Shown here: piece by piece, positions 27,468 through 36,374 of the stretch
How positions within the stretch are numbered: position 1 is the stretch's first letter
How the letters are laid out: the number at the start of each line of letters is the position of its first letter
DNA from: Flavobacterium sp. CG_23.5
GTDB taxonomy: Bacteria; Bacteroidota; Bacteroidia; Flavobacteriales; Flavobacteriaceae
Length of the DNA: 64,000 nt
Direction: 5' to 3'
Assembly (NCBI RefSeq): GCF_017875765.1
Contig: NZ_JAGGNA010000001.1
Coordinates: 2,445,001-2,509,000 of the forward strand
Program-made: the position numbers and the translations under genes
The notes under the pieces: model-generated
The model's input: only the letters and a program-made list of their open reading frames with translations
The model's database searches: none
Told to the model about the DNA's origin: nothing

Positions 27468-28512
27468 TACTATTATAATAGAGAAAAGCATCATTATTGT
27501 AGCAGTTTTTGCTTTGACAATGTTGATGGCAATGTATTCCACTTGGGCTGAACGAAAAGTTGCCGCTTGGCTTCAAGATCGTGTTGGTCCTAACAGAGCG
27601 GGTCCTTTTGGATTGTTTCAACCGCTTGCCGATGGTTTAAAATTATTCTCGAAAGAGGAATTTGAACCGAATACACCAAACAGATTTTTGTTTTTTGTAG
27701 GTCCGGCAATTGCAATGAGTACGGCATTAATGACTAGCGCCGTGATTCCTTGGGGAGACAGGTTACACTTGTTTGGAAGAGATATTTTATTGCAAGCTAC
27801 CGACTTAAATATTGGATTGTTATACTTTTTTGGAGTTGTTTCAGTGGGTGTTTACGGAATCATGATTGGTGGTTGGGCATCAAATAATAAGTTCTCTTTG
27901 ATGGGAGCGGTTCGTGCTGCTTCGCAAATGGTATCTTATGAAGTTGCCATGGGACTTTCTATGATTGCTTTGTTGATGATGACCGGAACTTTGAGTTTAA
28001 GAGAGATTTCGGCACAACAATCAGGGATGAATTGGAATGTTTTTTATCAGCCATTATCTTTTATTATATTTTTAATTTGTGCTTTTGCAGAAACGAATAG
28101 AACTCCTTTCGACTTAGCGGAATGCGAAAGTGAATTGATTGGAGGGTATCACACGGAATATTCATCGATGAAAATGGGATTCTATTTATTTGCTGAATAT
28201 GCGAATATGTTTATCTCATCCACAATTTTAGCTGTTTTATTCTTTGGAGGATATAATTATCCTGGAATGAGTTGGGTAGTTGAAAATTGGGGTGTAAATA
28301 TTGCTAATGTTATGGGATTTGGTGCTTTGTTTATCAAATTATGCGGGTTTATATTTTTCTACATGTGGGTTCGTTGGACCATTCCAAGATTCAGATACGA
28401 TCAGTTGATGCATTTGGGTTGGAGAATATTAATTCCATTGTCAATCATTAATATCATAATTACCGGAATTGTAATTTTGCGAGCAGATATTGCTACTTAT
28501 TTAGGGTTCTAG
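27460..28512 (+). CDS. nuoH: NADH-quinone oxidoreductase subunit H
   Basis: 350 residues, about eight to nine membrane helices. Forms the entrance of the quinone chamber. Marks: WAERKVAAWLQDRVGPNRAGPFGLFQPLADGLKL, ETNRTPFDLAECESELIGGYHTEYSSMKMG and WVRWTIPRFRYDQLMHLGW. It overlaps nuoG by 8 bp (ATGGATAG), implying translational coupling. It is followed not by nuoI, as usual, but by ~800 bp containing an ORF6N gene. Confidence 0.96.
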   Translation: MDSTIIIEKSIIIVAVFALTMLMAMYSTWAERKVAAWLQDRVGPNRAGPFGLFQPLADGLKLFSKEEFEPNTPNRFLFFVGPAIAMSTALMTSAVIPWGDRLHLFGRDILLQATDLNIGLLYFFGVVSVGVYGIMIGGWASNNKFSLMGAVRAASQMVSYEVAMGLSMIALLMMTGTLSLREISAQQSGMNWNVFYQPLSFIIFLICAFAETNRTPFDLAECESELIGGYHTEYSSMKMGFYLFAEYANMFISSTILAVLFFGGYNYPGMSWVVENWGVNIANVMGFGALFIKLCGFIFFYMWVRWTIPRFRYDQLMHLGWRILIPLSIINIIITGIVILRADIATYLGF

Positions 28513-28652
28513 CCCCCTAACCCCCAAAGGGGGAATTAGGAATAGGAATAAAAAATAAGTGGTCGCAATTTGCGACCACCTCAAAATAAAAATAGATTTA
28601 CATTTAAAAATAGAGATATTGCAAAATGCGATACCTTAAATAAGTAAACAAG
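28513..28652 (+). other. Repeat-rich left flank of the ORF6N insertion
   Basis: Starts directly after the nuoH stop with CCCCCTAACCCCCAAAGGGGG, an inverted-repeat sequence of a kind scattered in Flavobacterium intergenic DNA. Next is a 21-bp palindrome (28559-28579), then AT-rich sequence up to the ORF6N ATG at 28653. A weak half-match to the palindrome (TTGCAAAATGCGATA) lies at 28619-28633. Confidence 0.6.
28559..28579. repeat. Palindrome upstream of the ORF6N gene
   Basis: 10-bp arms GTGGTCGCAA and TTGCGACCAC around one central T. The core GTCGCAA-W-TTGCGAC is identical to that of the palindrome inside the ORF6N coding region. Candidate operator or repeat end. Confidence 0.7.
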
Positions 28653-29171
28653 ATGAATAAAATTATTATTCCAAATGAAGTAATAACAAATAAAATCTAT
28701 TTTATTAGAGAGCAAAAAGTGATGCTTGATAAAGATATAGCTGAACTTTATGGTGTTGAGACAAAGAGGGTTAATGAACAGATTAAAAGAAATATTTCAA
28801 GGTTTCCTGAAAATTTTATGTTTCAATTAACTGAAAATGAATTTCAAAACTTGAAGTCGCAAATTGCGACTTCAAGTTGGGGAGGAACACGAAAATTACC
28901 ATATGTTTTTACAGAACACGGTGTTTTGCAATTAGCAAATGTGGTGAAAAGTGAAAGAGCAACCCAAATGAGCATTAAAATTATTGAAATATTCGTTAGT
29001 TTGCGAGAGTTTCTGAATGATAATTTGAGTACAAAATTAGAGATTGAGGAGATAAAGAAAAAGTTAATCAATCACGATAAGAATATTGAATTGGTTTTTA
29101 ATTATGTGGATGAATTAATTGAAAAACAAGACAGCAAGGTGGAAAGAATAAAGATTGGTTATAAAAATTAA
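28653..29171 (+). CDS. ORF6N-domain DNA-binding protein
   Basis: 172 residues. The ORF6N domain covers residues ~8-95 (VITNKIYFIREQKVMLDKDIAELYGVETKRVNEQIKRN, then FPENFMFQLTENE and SSWGGTRKLPYVFTEHGV), and a coiled-coil C-terminus (about 115-165) likely dimerises it. ORF6N is a KilA-N-related domain known from phage antirepressors and free-standing bacterial genes. Here it sits in the same direction inside the nuo operon, between nuoH and nuoI, with repeats on both sides and no other phage gene. Role unknown; transcription regulation is plausible. Its own coding sequence contains a 31-bp palindrome. Confidence 0.85.
   Translation: MNKIIIPNEVITNKIYFIREQKVMLDKDIAELYGVETKRVNEQIKRNISRFPENFMFQLTENEFQNLKSQIATSSWGGTRKLPYVFTEHGVLQLANVVKSERATQMSIKIIEIFVSLREFLNDNLSTKLEIEEIKKKLINHDKNIELVFNYVDELIEKQDSKVERIKIGYKN
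28848..28878. repeat. 31-bp palindrome inside the ORF6N coding sequence
   Basis: 15-bp arms AACTTGAAGTCGCAA and TTGCGACTTCAAGTT around a central A. It encodes NLKSQIATSSW in the most conserved part of the ORF6N domain. The central core is shared with the palindrome at 28559-28579. Confidence 0.8.
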
Positions 29172-29309
29172 AATTCGAGTTCAACATAAAATTCAATAAA
29201 TACCCGAATGCCTAGCCCTGATAGCAGTGGAAATCCTTATATGTTTTTTCTTTAAAAACATATAAGATTGAAACGGATAGCAGGATTAAGCTTAAAATAA
29301 AAATAAAAA
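29172..29309 (+). other. Right flank of the ORF6N insertion
   Basis: 138 bp between the ORF6N stop and nuoI. Mostly filled by copy 2 of the structured repeat (29212-29285). No promoter with both elements is seen, so nuoI-N probably depend on read-through from upstream. Confidence 0.55.
29212..29285 (+). repeat. Structured repeat with variable hairpin, copy 2
   Basis: Left flank CTAGCCCTGATAGCAGTGG, 13-bp hairpin (CTTATATGTTTTT / AAAAACATATAAG), right flank ATTGAAACGGATAGCAGGA. The flanks match copy 1 at 16278-16353, while the hairpin stem has an unrelated sequence. Confidence 0.55.
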
Positions 29310-29855
29310 ATGTCAATAGAAAGTATATCCTTATCGGGAAGAAAAAAGCAAGTCTCTAACAAGGAGATGACTTTTTGGGAAAGAATGTATCTTGTTGCGA
29401 TTGTCAAAGGTTTGATAATTACGATTCAGCATTTATTCACCAGAAAAGTTACGATTCAATATCCAGAACAAGTGCGGGAGATGAGTCCTGTTTATCGCGG
29501 TCAACACCAGTTGAAACGGGATGAACAAGGTCGTGAAAACTGTACCGCCTGTGGTTTATGTGCCTTGTCTTGCCCTGCAGAAGCTATTACCATGACGGCT
29601 GAAGAACGCAGAGCAGATGAAAAACATTTATATAGAGAAGAAAAATATGCTTCGATATATGAGATTAATATGTTGCGTTGTATCTTCTGTGGATTGTGTG
29701 AAGAAGCGTGTCCGAAAGATGCGATTTATTTAACTACATCGAAAGTATTGGTTCCTTCCAGTTATGAAAGAGAAGATTTTATTTTTGGAAAAGATAAATT
29801 GGTCATGCCTTTAGATATCGCAATGAAAAATGCTCAATTAAAAAACGCTAATTAA
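29310..29855 (+). CDS. nuoI: NADH-quinone oxidoreductase subunit I
   Basis: 181 residues, the ferredoxin-like subunit with two 4Fe-4S clusters (N6a, N6b). Both ligand motifs are intact: CTACGLCALSCP and CIFCGLCEEACP. The N-terminal amphipathic helix region (MTFWERMYLVAIVKGLIITIQHLF) anchors it to the membrane arm. Its stop overlaps the nuoJ start by one base. It is the first nuo gene after the ORF6N interruption. Confidence 0.96.
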   Translation: MSIESISLSGRKKQVSNKEMTFWERMYLVAIVKGLIITIQHLFTRKVTIQYPEQVREMSPVYRGQHQLKRDEQGRENCTACGLCALSCPAEAITMTAEERRADEKHLYREEKYASIYEINMLRCIFCGLCEEACPKDAIYLTTSKVLVPSSYEREDFIFGKDKLVMPLDIAMKNAQLKNAN

Positions 29856-30394
29856 TGATACACATACCTGATTTTGCAAATGCAACAACGATACAAATTA
29901 TATTTTGTGTTTTAGCATTTATAACATTAATAACGGCATTTTTGACCATTTTTAGTAAAAACCCAATCCATAGCGCCATTTATTTAGTGATCTGTTTTTT
30001 CTCGATTGCGGGTCATTATCTATTGTTGAATGCGCAATTCCTGGCAATAGTTCACATTATTGTTTACTCCGGTGCGATTATGATTCTGTTTTTATTCACC
30101 ATTATGTTGATGAATTTAAATGAGCAAAAAGAAGTTCACAGACCTAGGATTACAAGACTGGGTGCCATTGTTTCTTTTTGTTTGATCTGTTTAGTTTTGA
30201 TCACGATTTTTATCAACTCAAAACCTATTGTTGGTGAATACACTTCAACGGGCGAAGATTACCAATCTATAAAAGTATTGGGAAAAATACTCCTAAACGA
30301 ATATATGGTTCCTTTTGAATTTGCTTCTATATTACTTTTGGTTGCAATGATTGGTACTGTTTTATTGTCTAAAAAAGAAAAATTAGAAAAGTAA
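29855..30394 (+). CDS. nuoJ: NADH-quinone oxidoreductase subunit J
   Basis: 179 residues, five membrane helices. Membrane subunit with the pi-bulge helix near the quinone site ([22 protein letters not shown] is the family signature). The start ATG overlaps the nuoI stop (TAATG), indicating coupled translation. 1 bp before nuoK. Confidence 0.95.
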   Translation: MIHIPDFANATTIQIIFCVLAFITLITAFLTIFSKNPIHSAIYLVICFFSIAGHYLLLNAQFLAIVHIIVYSGAIMILFLFTIMLMNLNEQKEVHRPRITRLGAIVSFCLICLVLITIFINSKPIVGEYTSTGEDYQSIKVLGKILLNEYMVPFEFASILLLVAMIGTVLLSKKEKLEK

Positions 30395-30395
30395 T

Positions 30396-30716
30396 ATGAA
30401 CAATATTTTAAACCAAATTGGTATTGAAAATTATATATTCCTTAGCGTAATACTTTTTTGTATTGGCGTTTTTGGGGTGTTATACAGACGAAATGCGATT
30501 ATCGTATTTATGTCAATCGAAATAATGCTGAATGCAGTGAATCTTTTGTTCGTAGCATTTTCTACTTATCATCAAGATGCGCAAGGACAAGTTTTTGTGT
30601 TTTTCTCGATGGCAGTGGCCGCTGCTGAAGTTGCTGTTGGATTAGCCATATTAGTTTCAATATTTAGAAATTTAGGCTCAATTACTATCGATAATCTAAA
30701 AAACTTAAAAGGATAA
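30396..30716 (+). CDS. nuoK: NADH-quinone oxidoreductase subunit K
   Basis: 106 residues, three membrane helices, homologous to MrpC. Conserved intramembrane glutamates lie in [17 protein letters not shown] and [13 protein letters not shown], part of the proton path. Directly followed by nuoL after 6 bp. Confidence 0.95.
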   Translation: MNNILNQIGIENYIFLSVILFCIGVFGVLYRRNAIIVFMSIEIMLNAVNLLFVAFSTYHQDAQGQVFVFFSMAVAAAEVAVGLAILVSIFRNLGSITIDNLKNLKG

Positions 30717-30722
30717 ATTTCA

Positions 30723-32618
30723 ATGGATACCAATTTAGCTTTAGTCTTATTATTTGCTCCTTTTTTAGGATTTTTACTAAATGTTTTCTTCGGAAAGACT
30801 TTAGGAAAATCGCTGTCTGGCATTATTGGAACCCTTTCTGTTGCGGTTTCTTTTGTTGTAACACTTTATTTTTTCTTTCAAATAAACCAAACCAAACAAG
30901 CCATCAGTATTGATTTGTTTGATTGGATTCAAATCAGCAATTTCAAAGTAAGTTTCGGTTTTCTTTTAGATCAATTATCGATTTTATGGTTGCTATTTGT
31001 AACTGGGATTGGATCTTTGATTCACTTATATTCGATCAGCTATATGCATGATGATAAGAAAGTGCATTCCTTTTTTGCTTATCTTAATCTGTTTGTGTTT
31101 TTCATGATCACTTTGGTAATTGGAAGTAACTTACTAGTAATGTTCATTGGTTGGGAAGGCGTTGGTCTTTGTTCGTATTTGTTAATTGGATTTTGGTATA
31201 AAAACCAAGAATTTAATGATGCAGCAAAGAAAGCATTCATCATGAACAGAATTGGTGATTTAGGTTTGTTGATTGGGATTTTTATTTTGGGAATGTTATT
31301 CTCGACTTTAGATTTTGCTACATTAAAAACAGCGATTGCCGGTACAACTTCTTTAAATAATTATTGGATTGGATTAGCTGCTTTTGCTTTATTTATAGGA
31401 GCTTGTGGAAAATCAGCACAAATACCTTTGTACACTTGGTTACCGGATGCAATGGCGGGTCCAACACCTGTTTCAGCATTGATTCACGCTGCGACAATGG
31501 TTACTGCGGGTATATTCATGATTACGAGATTAAACTTTTTATACAGCCTTGATTTGCCAAGTATGCATTTGGTGAATACTATTATCGCCATTGTCGGGGC
31601 AGTTACTGCTTTGGTAGCCGCTACAATTGGATTGGTTCAAAATGACATTAAAAAAGTATTGGCTTATTCTACTGTTTCACAATTGGGATTAATGTTCTTA
31701 GCTTTAGGTTTAGGAGCTTACGAAGTTGCCGTTTTCCATGTAATCACACACGCTTTCTTTAAAGCTTGTTTGTTCTTGGGTTCGGGATCTGTAATTCACG
31801 CTTTGGACGGAGAACAAGACATGCGAAAAATGGGCGGTTTGAAAAAAGCAATGCCAATTACTTTTATCACGATGTTAATCGCTTCATTAGCAATTTCTGG
31901 AGTTCCATTATTTTCTGGATTTTTCTCGAAAGATGAAATTTTGTTAGTGGCTTTTGAACATTCAATTCCGCTTTGGGCTATTGGTTCTATAGCTTCTATA
32001 ATGACTGCTTTCTATATGTTTAGATTAATGTTTTTAACTTTCTTCAATGACTTTAGAGGAACAGACGAACAAAAACATCATTTGCATGAAAGCCCATCAT
32101 TAATCACTTTTCCTTTAATAGTTTTAGCTATTTTGGCAACTATTGGTGGTTTGATTAGTTTACCGGGGAACAGTTGGTTGAATGACTATTTAACTCCAAT
32201 TTTACCAAGTTTAGCGAATGCAGAACATCATTTAGGTACTACTGAATATATCTTGATGGCTATTGCTGTTGTTGGCGGATTAGTGGGAATTGGTCTGGCT
32301 TATGCCAAATACATCAAGCAAAATACAGTTCCGAGTGAAGATGCTGCAATTACAGGCCTTTCTAAAGTACTTTACAACAAATATTATGTAGATGAATTCT
32401 ACAATTACTTATTCGTAAAATCAGTTAATGAATTGTCCAAATTTTTCAGGGATGATGTTGAAACTGCATTGTCAGCTTTGGTTTTTGGATTTGGAAAAGT
32501 AACCAACGAAATAAGTTTTCAAGGGAAAAAAATACAAAATGGAAGTATTGGTCTTTACTTTTTAGCTTTCGTTTTAGGACTTTGTGCCATTGTTTCTTAT
32601 TTATTTTTAGCTCAATAA
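30723..32618 (+). CDS. nuoL: NADH-quinone oxidoreductase subunit L
   Basis: 631 residues. Antiporter-like proton-pumping subunit with a long C-terminal lateral helix. Marks: MFIGWEGVGLCSYLLIGFWY (key Glu), GKSAQIPLYTWLPDAMAGPTPVSALIHAATMV (key Lys/His) and AYSTVSQLGLMF. The C-terminal NKYYVDEFYNYLFVK is the usual region before the final helix. Length is normal for the family. Confidence 0.96.
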   Translation: MDTNLALVLLFAPFLGFLLNVFFGKTLGKSLSGIIGTLSVAVSFVVTLYFFFQINQTKQAISIDLFDWIQISNFKVSFGFLLDQLSILWLLFVTGIGSLIHLYSISYMHDDKKVHSFFAYLNLFVFFMITLVIGSNLLVMFIGWEGVGLCSYLLIGFWYKNQEFNDAAKKAFIMNRIGDLGLLIGIFILGMLFSTLDFATLKTAIAGTTSLNNYWIGLAAFALFIGACGKSAQIPLYTWLPDAMAGPTPVSALIHAATMVTAGIFMITRLNFLYSLDLPSMHLVNTIIAIVGAVTALVAATIGLVQNDIKKVLAYSTVSQLGLMFLALGLGAYEVAVFHVITHAFFKACLFLGSGSVIHALDGEQDMRKMGGLKKAMPITFITMLIASLAISGVPLFSGFFSKDEILLVAFEHSIPLWAIGSIASIMTAFYMFRLMFLTFFNDFRGTDEQKHHLHESPSLITFPLIVLAILATIGGLISLPGNSWLNDYLTPILPSLANAEHHLGTTEYILMAIAVVGGLVGIGLAYAKYIKQNTVPSEDAAITGLSKVLYNKYYVDEFYNYLFVKSVNELSKFFRDDVETALSALVFGFGKVTNEISFQGKKIQNGSIGLYFLAFVLGLCAIVSYLFLAQ

Positions 32619-32627
32619 TCATATACT

Positions 32628-34070
32628 ATGAATGTATCTCTAATATTAATTATACTTTTTGTTGGTGCCTTTGCCACTTTTCTTTCAGGCGATAAACTAG
32701 CTTCAAAAGTAGCGTTGTTCTTTGGCTTGGCTGCTGCAGGCTGTTCGATTGTTTTGTTGAATCATTATAATTTAGGTGAAAACATTAGTTTCGTTTGCCA
32801 ATGGATTTCAAAGCCAAATATTTCGTTTGCGTTAAAAGCTGACGGGCTTTCTATGGCAATGCTTTTATTGACTACGGTATTGACTCCTATCATCATTTTC
32901 TCTTCTTTTGGAAATGACTATAAAAATTCTAAATCATTTTATGCGTTAATCCTCTTCATGTCATTTGCTATGGCGGGAACCTTTTTAGCATCGGATGGTC
33001 TTTTATATTATATTTTCTGGGAATTATCTCTTATACCTATTTACTTCATTGCGTTAATTTGGGGAAATGGAGATGCGGAAGAACGTAAAAAAGCAGTTGT
33101 TAAATTCTTTATTTATACGCTTGCAGGTTCTTTGTTCATGCTTGTGGCTTTTGTTTATTTGTATCAAAAAGCAGGAAGCTTTTTAATTGAAGATTTATAT
33201 AAAGTAAATTTATCTGCAACTGAACAATTATGGATATTTTTGGCTTTCTTCTTGGCGTATGCCATCAAAATTCCATTAATTCCTTTCCATACTTGGCAGG
33301 CAAATGTGTATCAAAAAGCACCTACTGTTGGAACCATGCTTTTATCAGGTATCATGTTAAAAATGGGATTGTACAGCGTTATTCGTTGGCAATTACCGCT
33401 TGCTCCACTTGCAGCGAAAGAATATATGTTTATTTTTATTGCCATTGGAATTGCGGGAGTAATCTACGGTTCAATCGTGGCATTGAGACAAAAGGATTTA
33501 AAGAAATTATTAGCCTATTCTTCTCTTGCTCACGTAGGATTAATTGCTGCAGGAACGTATACATTAACATTAGACGGATTTCGTGGAGCTGTTTTACAAA
33601 TGATTGCGCACGGTTTTGTAGTGGTTGGTTTGTTTTTTGTTGCTGAAATTATTTTCAGAAGATATGAAACTAGAGTAATTGCTGAAATGGGAGGGATTCG
33701 TTCTCAGACACCAAAGTTCACTTCGATGTTTTTAATCTTGGTTTTGGCGTCGGTTGCGTTGCCTTCTACTTTTAACTTTGTTGGAGAATTTACCGTTTTA
33801 TACAGCCTTTCTCAAATCAATATATGGTTTGCCATTTTAGGGGGTACCACAATAATCTTGGGAGCTTATTATATGTTGAAAATGTTTCAACATGCGATGT
33901 TAGGTGAAACTAATTCGAAAATATTCGCAGATGTAACCATCAACGAAGGAATAACTTTGGTAATTGTCATTTCTGTTTTATTCTTTTTTGGGATGTATCC
34001 AAAACCAATTACAGATTTGATAACACCAAGTCTTCAAGAAATTTTAACTCAAATTAATAGAATTAACTAG
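32628..34070 (+). CDS. nuoM: NADH-quinone oxidoreductase subunit M
   Basis: 480 residues, second antiporter-like subunit, about 14 membrane helices. Marks: YYIFWELSLIPIYFIALIWG (channel Glu), KIPLIPFHTWQANVYQKAPTVGTMLLSGIMLKMG and AYSSLAHVGLIAAG. The usual NuoM HTWLPDAH is HTWQANVY here, a common Bacteroidota variant. 9 bp after nuoL and 12 bp before nuoN. Confidence 0.95.
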   Translation: MNVSLILIILFVGAFATFLSGDKLASKVALFFGLAAAGCSIVLLNHYNLGENISFVCQWISKPNISFALKADGLSMAMLLLTTVLTPIIIFSSFGNDYKNSKSFYALILFMSFAMAGTFLASDGLLYYIFWELSLIPIYFIALIWGNGDAEERKKAVVKFFIYTLAGSLFMLVAFVYLYQKAGSFLIEDLYKVNLSATEQLWIFLAFFLAYAIKIPLIPFHTWQANVYQKAPTVGTMLLSGIMLKMGLYSVIRWQLPLAPLAAKEYMFIFIAIGIAGVIYGSIVALRQKDLKKLLAYSSLAHVGLIAAGTYTLTLDGFRGAVLQMIAHGFVVVGLFFVAEIIFRRYETRVIAEMGGIRSQTPKFTSMFLILVLASVALPSTFNFVGEFTVLYSLSQINIWFAILGGTTIILGAYYMLKMFQHAMLGETNSKIFADVTINEGITLVIVISVLFFFGMYPKPITDLITPSLQEILTQINRIN

Positions 34071-34082
34071 TCAAATAAAACA

Positions 34083-35453
34083 ATGAATACATTAATAGCT
34101 ATAATAGGATTAGGTGTTTTATGCCTTTTATTTGAAATATTTAATTTAAGAAAAGCCATTGTGCCTATAACAATCATTGGGTTGTTGGGGGTTCTTGGTC
34201 TAACCATATCTGAATTTAATTCAACAGAAAGTTACTATAACAATATGATTGTTGTGAGTAAATTTTCAAGTACGTTTTCCTGTTTGTTTATTGTACTTAC
34301 TATATTCTTGGTTGCTTTAGGTCATAATTTTTACGAAAATCATCAATCTAAAATTTCTGATTTCATCGCCATAAAAATTTTCCTATTGTCAGGAGCTGTT
34401 GCAATGGTTTCCTTCGGAAACTTAGCGATGTTCTTTTTAGGAATAGAAGTATTGTCGATTTCACTGTACATTCTTGCAGCAAGCGATCGAATGAACTTAA
34501 AAAGTAACGAGGCGGGAATGAAGTATTTCCTTATGGGATCTTTTGCTTCAGGAATTATTTTGTTTGGTATTTGTATGATTTATGGTGCCATGGGAAGTTT
34601 TGATGTTTCCGAAATTAGCGCATTATCACAATCCGCTGAATTGCCGGTTTGGTTTCCTATCGGGGTTGTTTTGGTAACCATTGGAATGTTATTTAAAATT
34701 GCTGCAGTTCCTTTTCATTTCTGGGCACCGGACGTTTACGAAGGTTCTCCTGCATTGACAACAGCATTGATGAGTACTCTTGCAAAAGTAGTGGCAATGG
34801 CGACATTATACAAACTGCTATCAGTTATGAATGCTGATGTTTCAGAAGCATTTAAAATAATTGTAGTTGTGATATCTATGGCTTCAATGACGGTTGGTAA
34901 TATTATGGCATTGCGACAAACTAACGTGAAACGTATGCTTGCTTTTTCAGGTATTTCTCATGCTGGATTTATGTTGATGACTTTGTTAAGTCTTTCCACA
35001 TCTGCAGGAAGTTTATTGTATTATGCTTCGGCATATTCCTTATCTGGAATTGCTGCCTTTTGTGTGATTTTATACGTTTGCAAAAATAGAAATAACGAAG
35101 ATATTACTAACTTCCATGGACTGGGAAAAACTAATCCATTGTTAGCAGCTATTCTTACTGCAGCTTTACTTTCAATGGCTGGTATTCCAATTTTCGCTGG
35201 ATTCTTCGCTAAATTGGTTTTGTTCAATCAAACGATTCAGGCAGGTTATTTAGCACTAGTAATTGTTGCGGTTATCAACTCAATTATAAGCGTTGGATAC
35301 TATTTTAAATTGATTTTGGCGATGTATTCTAAAGAACCAAATGAAGAAAGAAAAGGAACACCATTTTTAATTTACGCGGTTGCAATTCTAGCGATTGTTT
35401 TGAATATCGCATTAGGTTTGTTTCCGTCCTTAGTATTGGATTTATTAGCATAA
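34083..35453 (+). CDS. nuoN: NADH-quinone oxidoreductase subunit N
   Basis: 456 residues, third antiporter-like subunit and last gene of the operon. Marks: MFFLGIEVLSISLYILAASDR, FKIAAVPFHFWAPDVYEGSPALTTALMSTLAKVVA and AFSGISHAGFMLM. Followed by a terminator hairpin 25 bp after the stop. Confidence 0.95.
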   Translation: MNTLIAIIGLGVLCLLFEIFNLRKAIVPITIIGLLGVLGLTISEFNSTESYYNNMIVVSKFSSTFSCLFIVLTIFLVALGHNFYENHQSKISDFIAIKIFLLSGAVAMVSFGNLAMFFLGIEVLSISLYILAASDRMNLKSNEAGMKYFLMGSFASGIILFGICMIYGAMGSFDVSEISALSQSAELPVWFPIGVVLVTIGMLFKIAAVPFHFWAPDVYEGSPALTTALMSTLAKVVAMATLYKLLSVMNADVSEAFKIIVVVISMASMTVGNIMALRQTNVKRMLAFSGISHAGFMLMTLLSLSTSAGSLLYYASAYSLSGIAAFCVILYVCKNRNNEDITNFHGLGKTNPLLAAILTAALLSMAGIPIFAGFFAKLVLFNQTIQAGYLALVIVAVINSIISVGYYFKLILAMYSKEPNEERKGTPFLIYAVAILAIVLNIALGLFPSLVLDLLA

Positions 35454-35477
35454 TATCTTTTCAGTAATTTATAGAAG

Positions 35478-35507
35478 AACCAGCAAGAGCAATCTTGATG
35501 GTTTTTT
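35478..35507 (+). terminator. nuo operon terminator
   Basis: Interrupted stem AACCA.CAAGA-gcaa-TCTTG.TGGTT followed by seven T. It is the first hairpin-plus-T structure after nuoN. Confidence 0.7.
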
Positions 35508-35551
35508 AATTTACAGATGTTCGTTTTTATTATTTAGAAGAAAATTGTCTT

Positions 35552-35559
35552 TACATTTG
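35552..35559 (+). promoter_or_regulatory. CDGSH gene -7 element
   Basis: TACATTTG, 23 bp before the ATG at 35583. No TTG at the -33 distance. Confidence 0.45.
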
Positions 35560-35582
35560 GAGTTAATTTTAAAACTGATTCA

Positions 35583-35819
35583 ATGAGTACACCAAAAAGA
35601 GCAGGCGACGCGCCAATAAAAATGACATTAGAAGGAGGGAAAACATACGGCTGGTGCACTTGTGGGCATGCAGAAAACCAACCGATGTGCAATGGAGCTC
35701 ACAAAACTGAAGGAGGATCTCCATTGAGATTTTCAGAAGAAGAAACCAAAGAGGTTTATTTATGTGCCTGCAAGCAAACAAAAAACCCGCCATATTGCGA
35801 CGGTTCTCACAATAATTAA
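35583..35819 (+). CDS. Double CDGSH iron-sulfur protein
   Basis: 78 residues with two CDGSH-type (mitoNEET-like) 2Fe-2S motifs: WCTCGHAENQPMCNGAH and LCACKQTKNPPYCDGSH. Each supplies three Cys and one His. The first has NGAH in place of DGSH, as often seen in bacterial tandem-CDGSH proteins. Likely a soluble redox or Fe-S handling protein; the precise role is unknown. It follows the nuo operon but has its own -7 box and terminator, so it is not part of that operon. Confidence 0.9.
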   Translation: MSTPKRAGDAPIKMTLEGGKTYGWCTCGHAENQPMCNGAHKTEGGSPLRFSEEETKEVYLCACKQTKNPPYCDGSHNN

Positions 35820-35832
35820 TTATTGGATATTG

Positions 35833-35884
35833 TTCCTTACTCCATTCAAAATTTTAATAATCAGGTTGGAGTAAGGAATTTTTT
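35833..35884. terminator. Terminator between CDGSH gene and convergent membrane-protein gene
   Basis: Perfect 12-bp stem TTCCTTACTCCA / TGGAGTAAGGAA with a 22-nt loop, followed by TTTTTT on the plus strand. Confidence 0.75.
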
Positions 35885-35903
35885 CTATCTAAATTGAAAG
35901 TTG

Positions 35904-36374
35904 CTATTCGTTATTTTCTTTTTCTATTGCTTTCTTCTTAGCTCTTCGTCTTTTCAACCATTCATAACTCATAATAGTTTGGGCATAAAAGAAAAAATCT
36001 GCACAGAGTTTACCAACTATAACTCCCAAAATTGGACTTCCAATCCATATAGGAGCCGAATACATAAAAAATGGACGAATAAACAAAGCATCAGTGATAG
36101 CCGAAGGACCAAATTCAATCAATAGACCCGTTATTTCCTGTTGTAAAATTTTGAGAGTTAAGATTAGATTTTTTGTTTTACTTTCTTTCAATCTAAAATA
36201 TAAAACGGTAGCGTAAAAAGCCAGGTATTCAGACCAGGTTATCATAAAAGCTTCTACAACCTTGTTGATGTGTAAGAATCCGGTGAGAAAAGCCATGAAA
36301 ATAATCGTAGAACTAGCAGCTAATTCGGGATATTTATAGCGATGAAACCATTCTGTGAATTTCTTCTTTATCAT
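35904..36374 (-). CDS. Small membrane protein of unknown function
   Basis: 156 residues from the chosen start MIKKKFTEWF; the frame extends 22 codons further upstream, but the basic amphipathic MIKKKF start fits better. Three to four hydrophobic segments (about residues 18-36, 40-58, 100-125) and a highly basic C-terminus (KRRRAKKKAIEKEN), which by the positive-inside rule would be cytoplasmic. I recognise no family. Convergent with the CDGSH gene. Confidence 0.6.
   Translation of the reverse strand: MIKKKFTEWFHRYKYPELAASSTIIFMAFLTGFLHINKVVEAFMITWSEYLAFYATVLYFRLKESKTKNLILTLKILQQEITGLLIEFGPSAITDALFIRPFFMYSAPIWIGSPILGVIVGKLCADFFFYAQTIMSYEWLKRRRAKKKAIEKENNE

Noticed and set aside
28653..29171. 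ORF6N gene as evidence of a prophage
   Set aside because: No integrase, structural or lysis genes surround it; all neighbours are complex I subunits.
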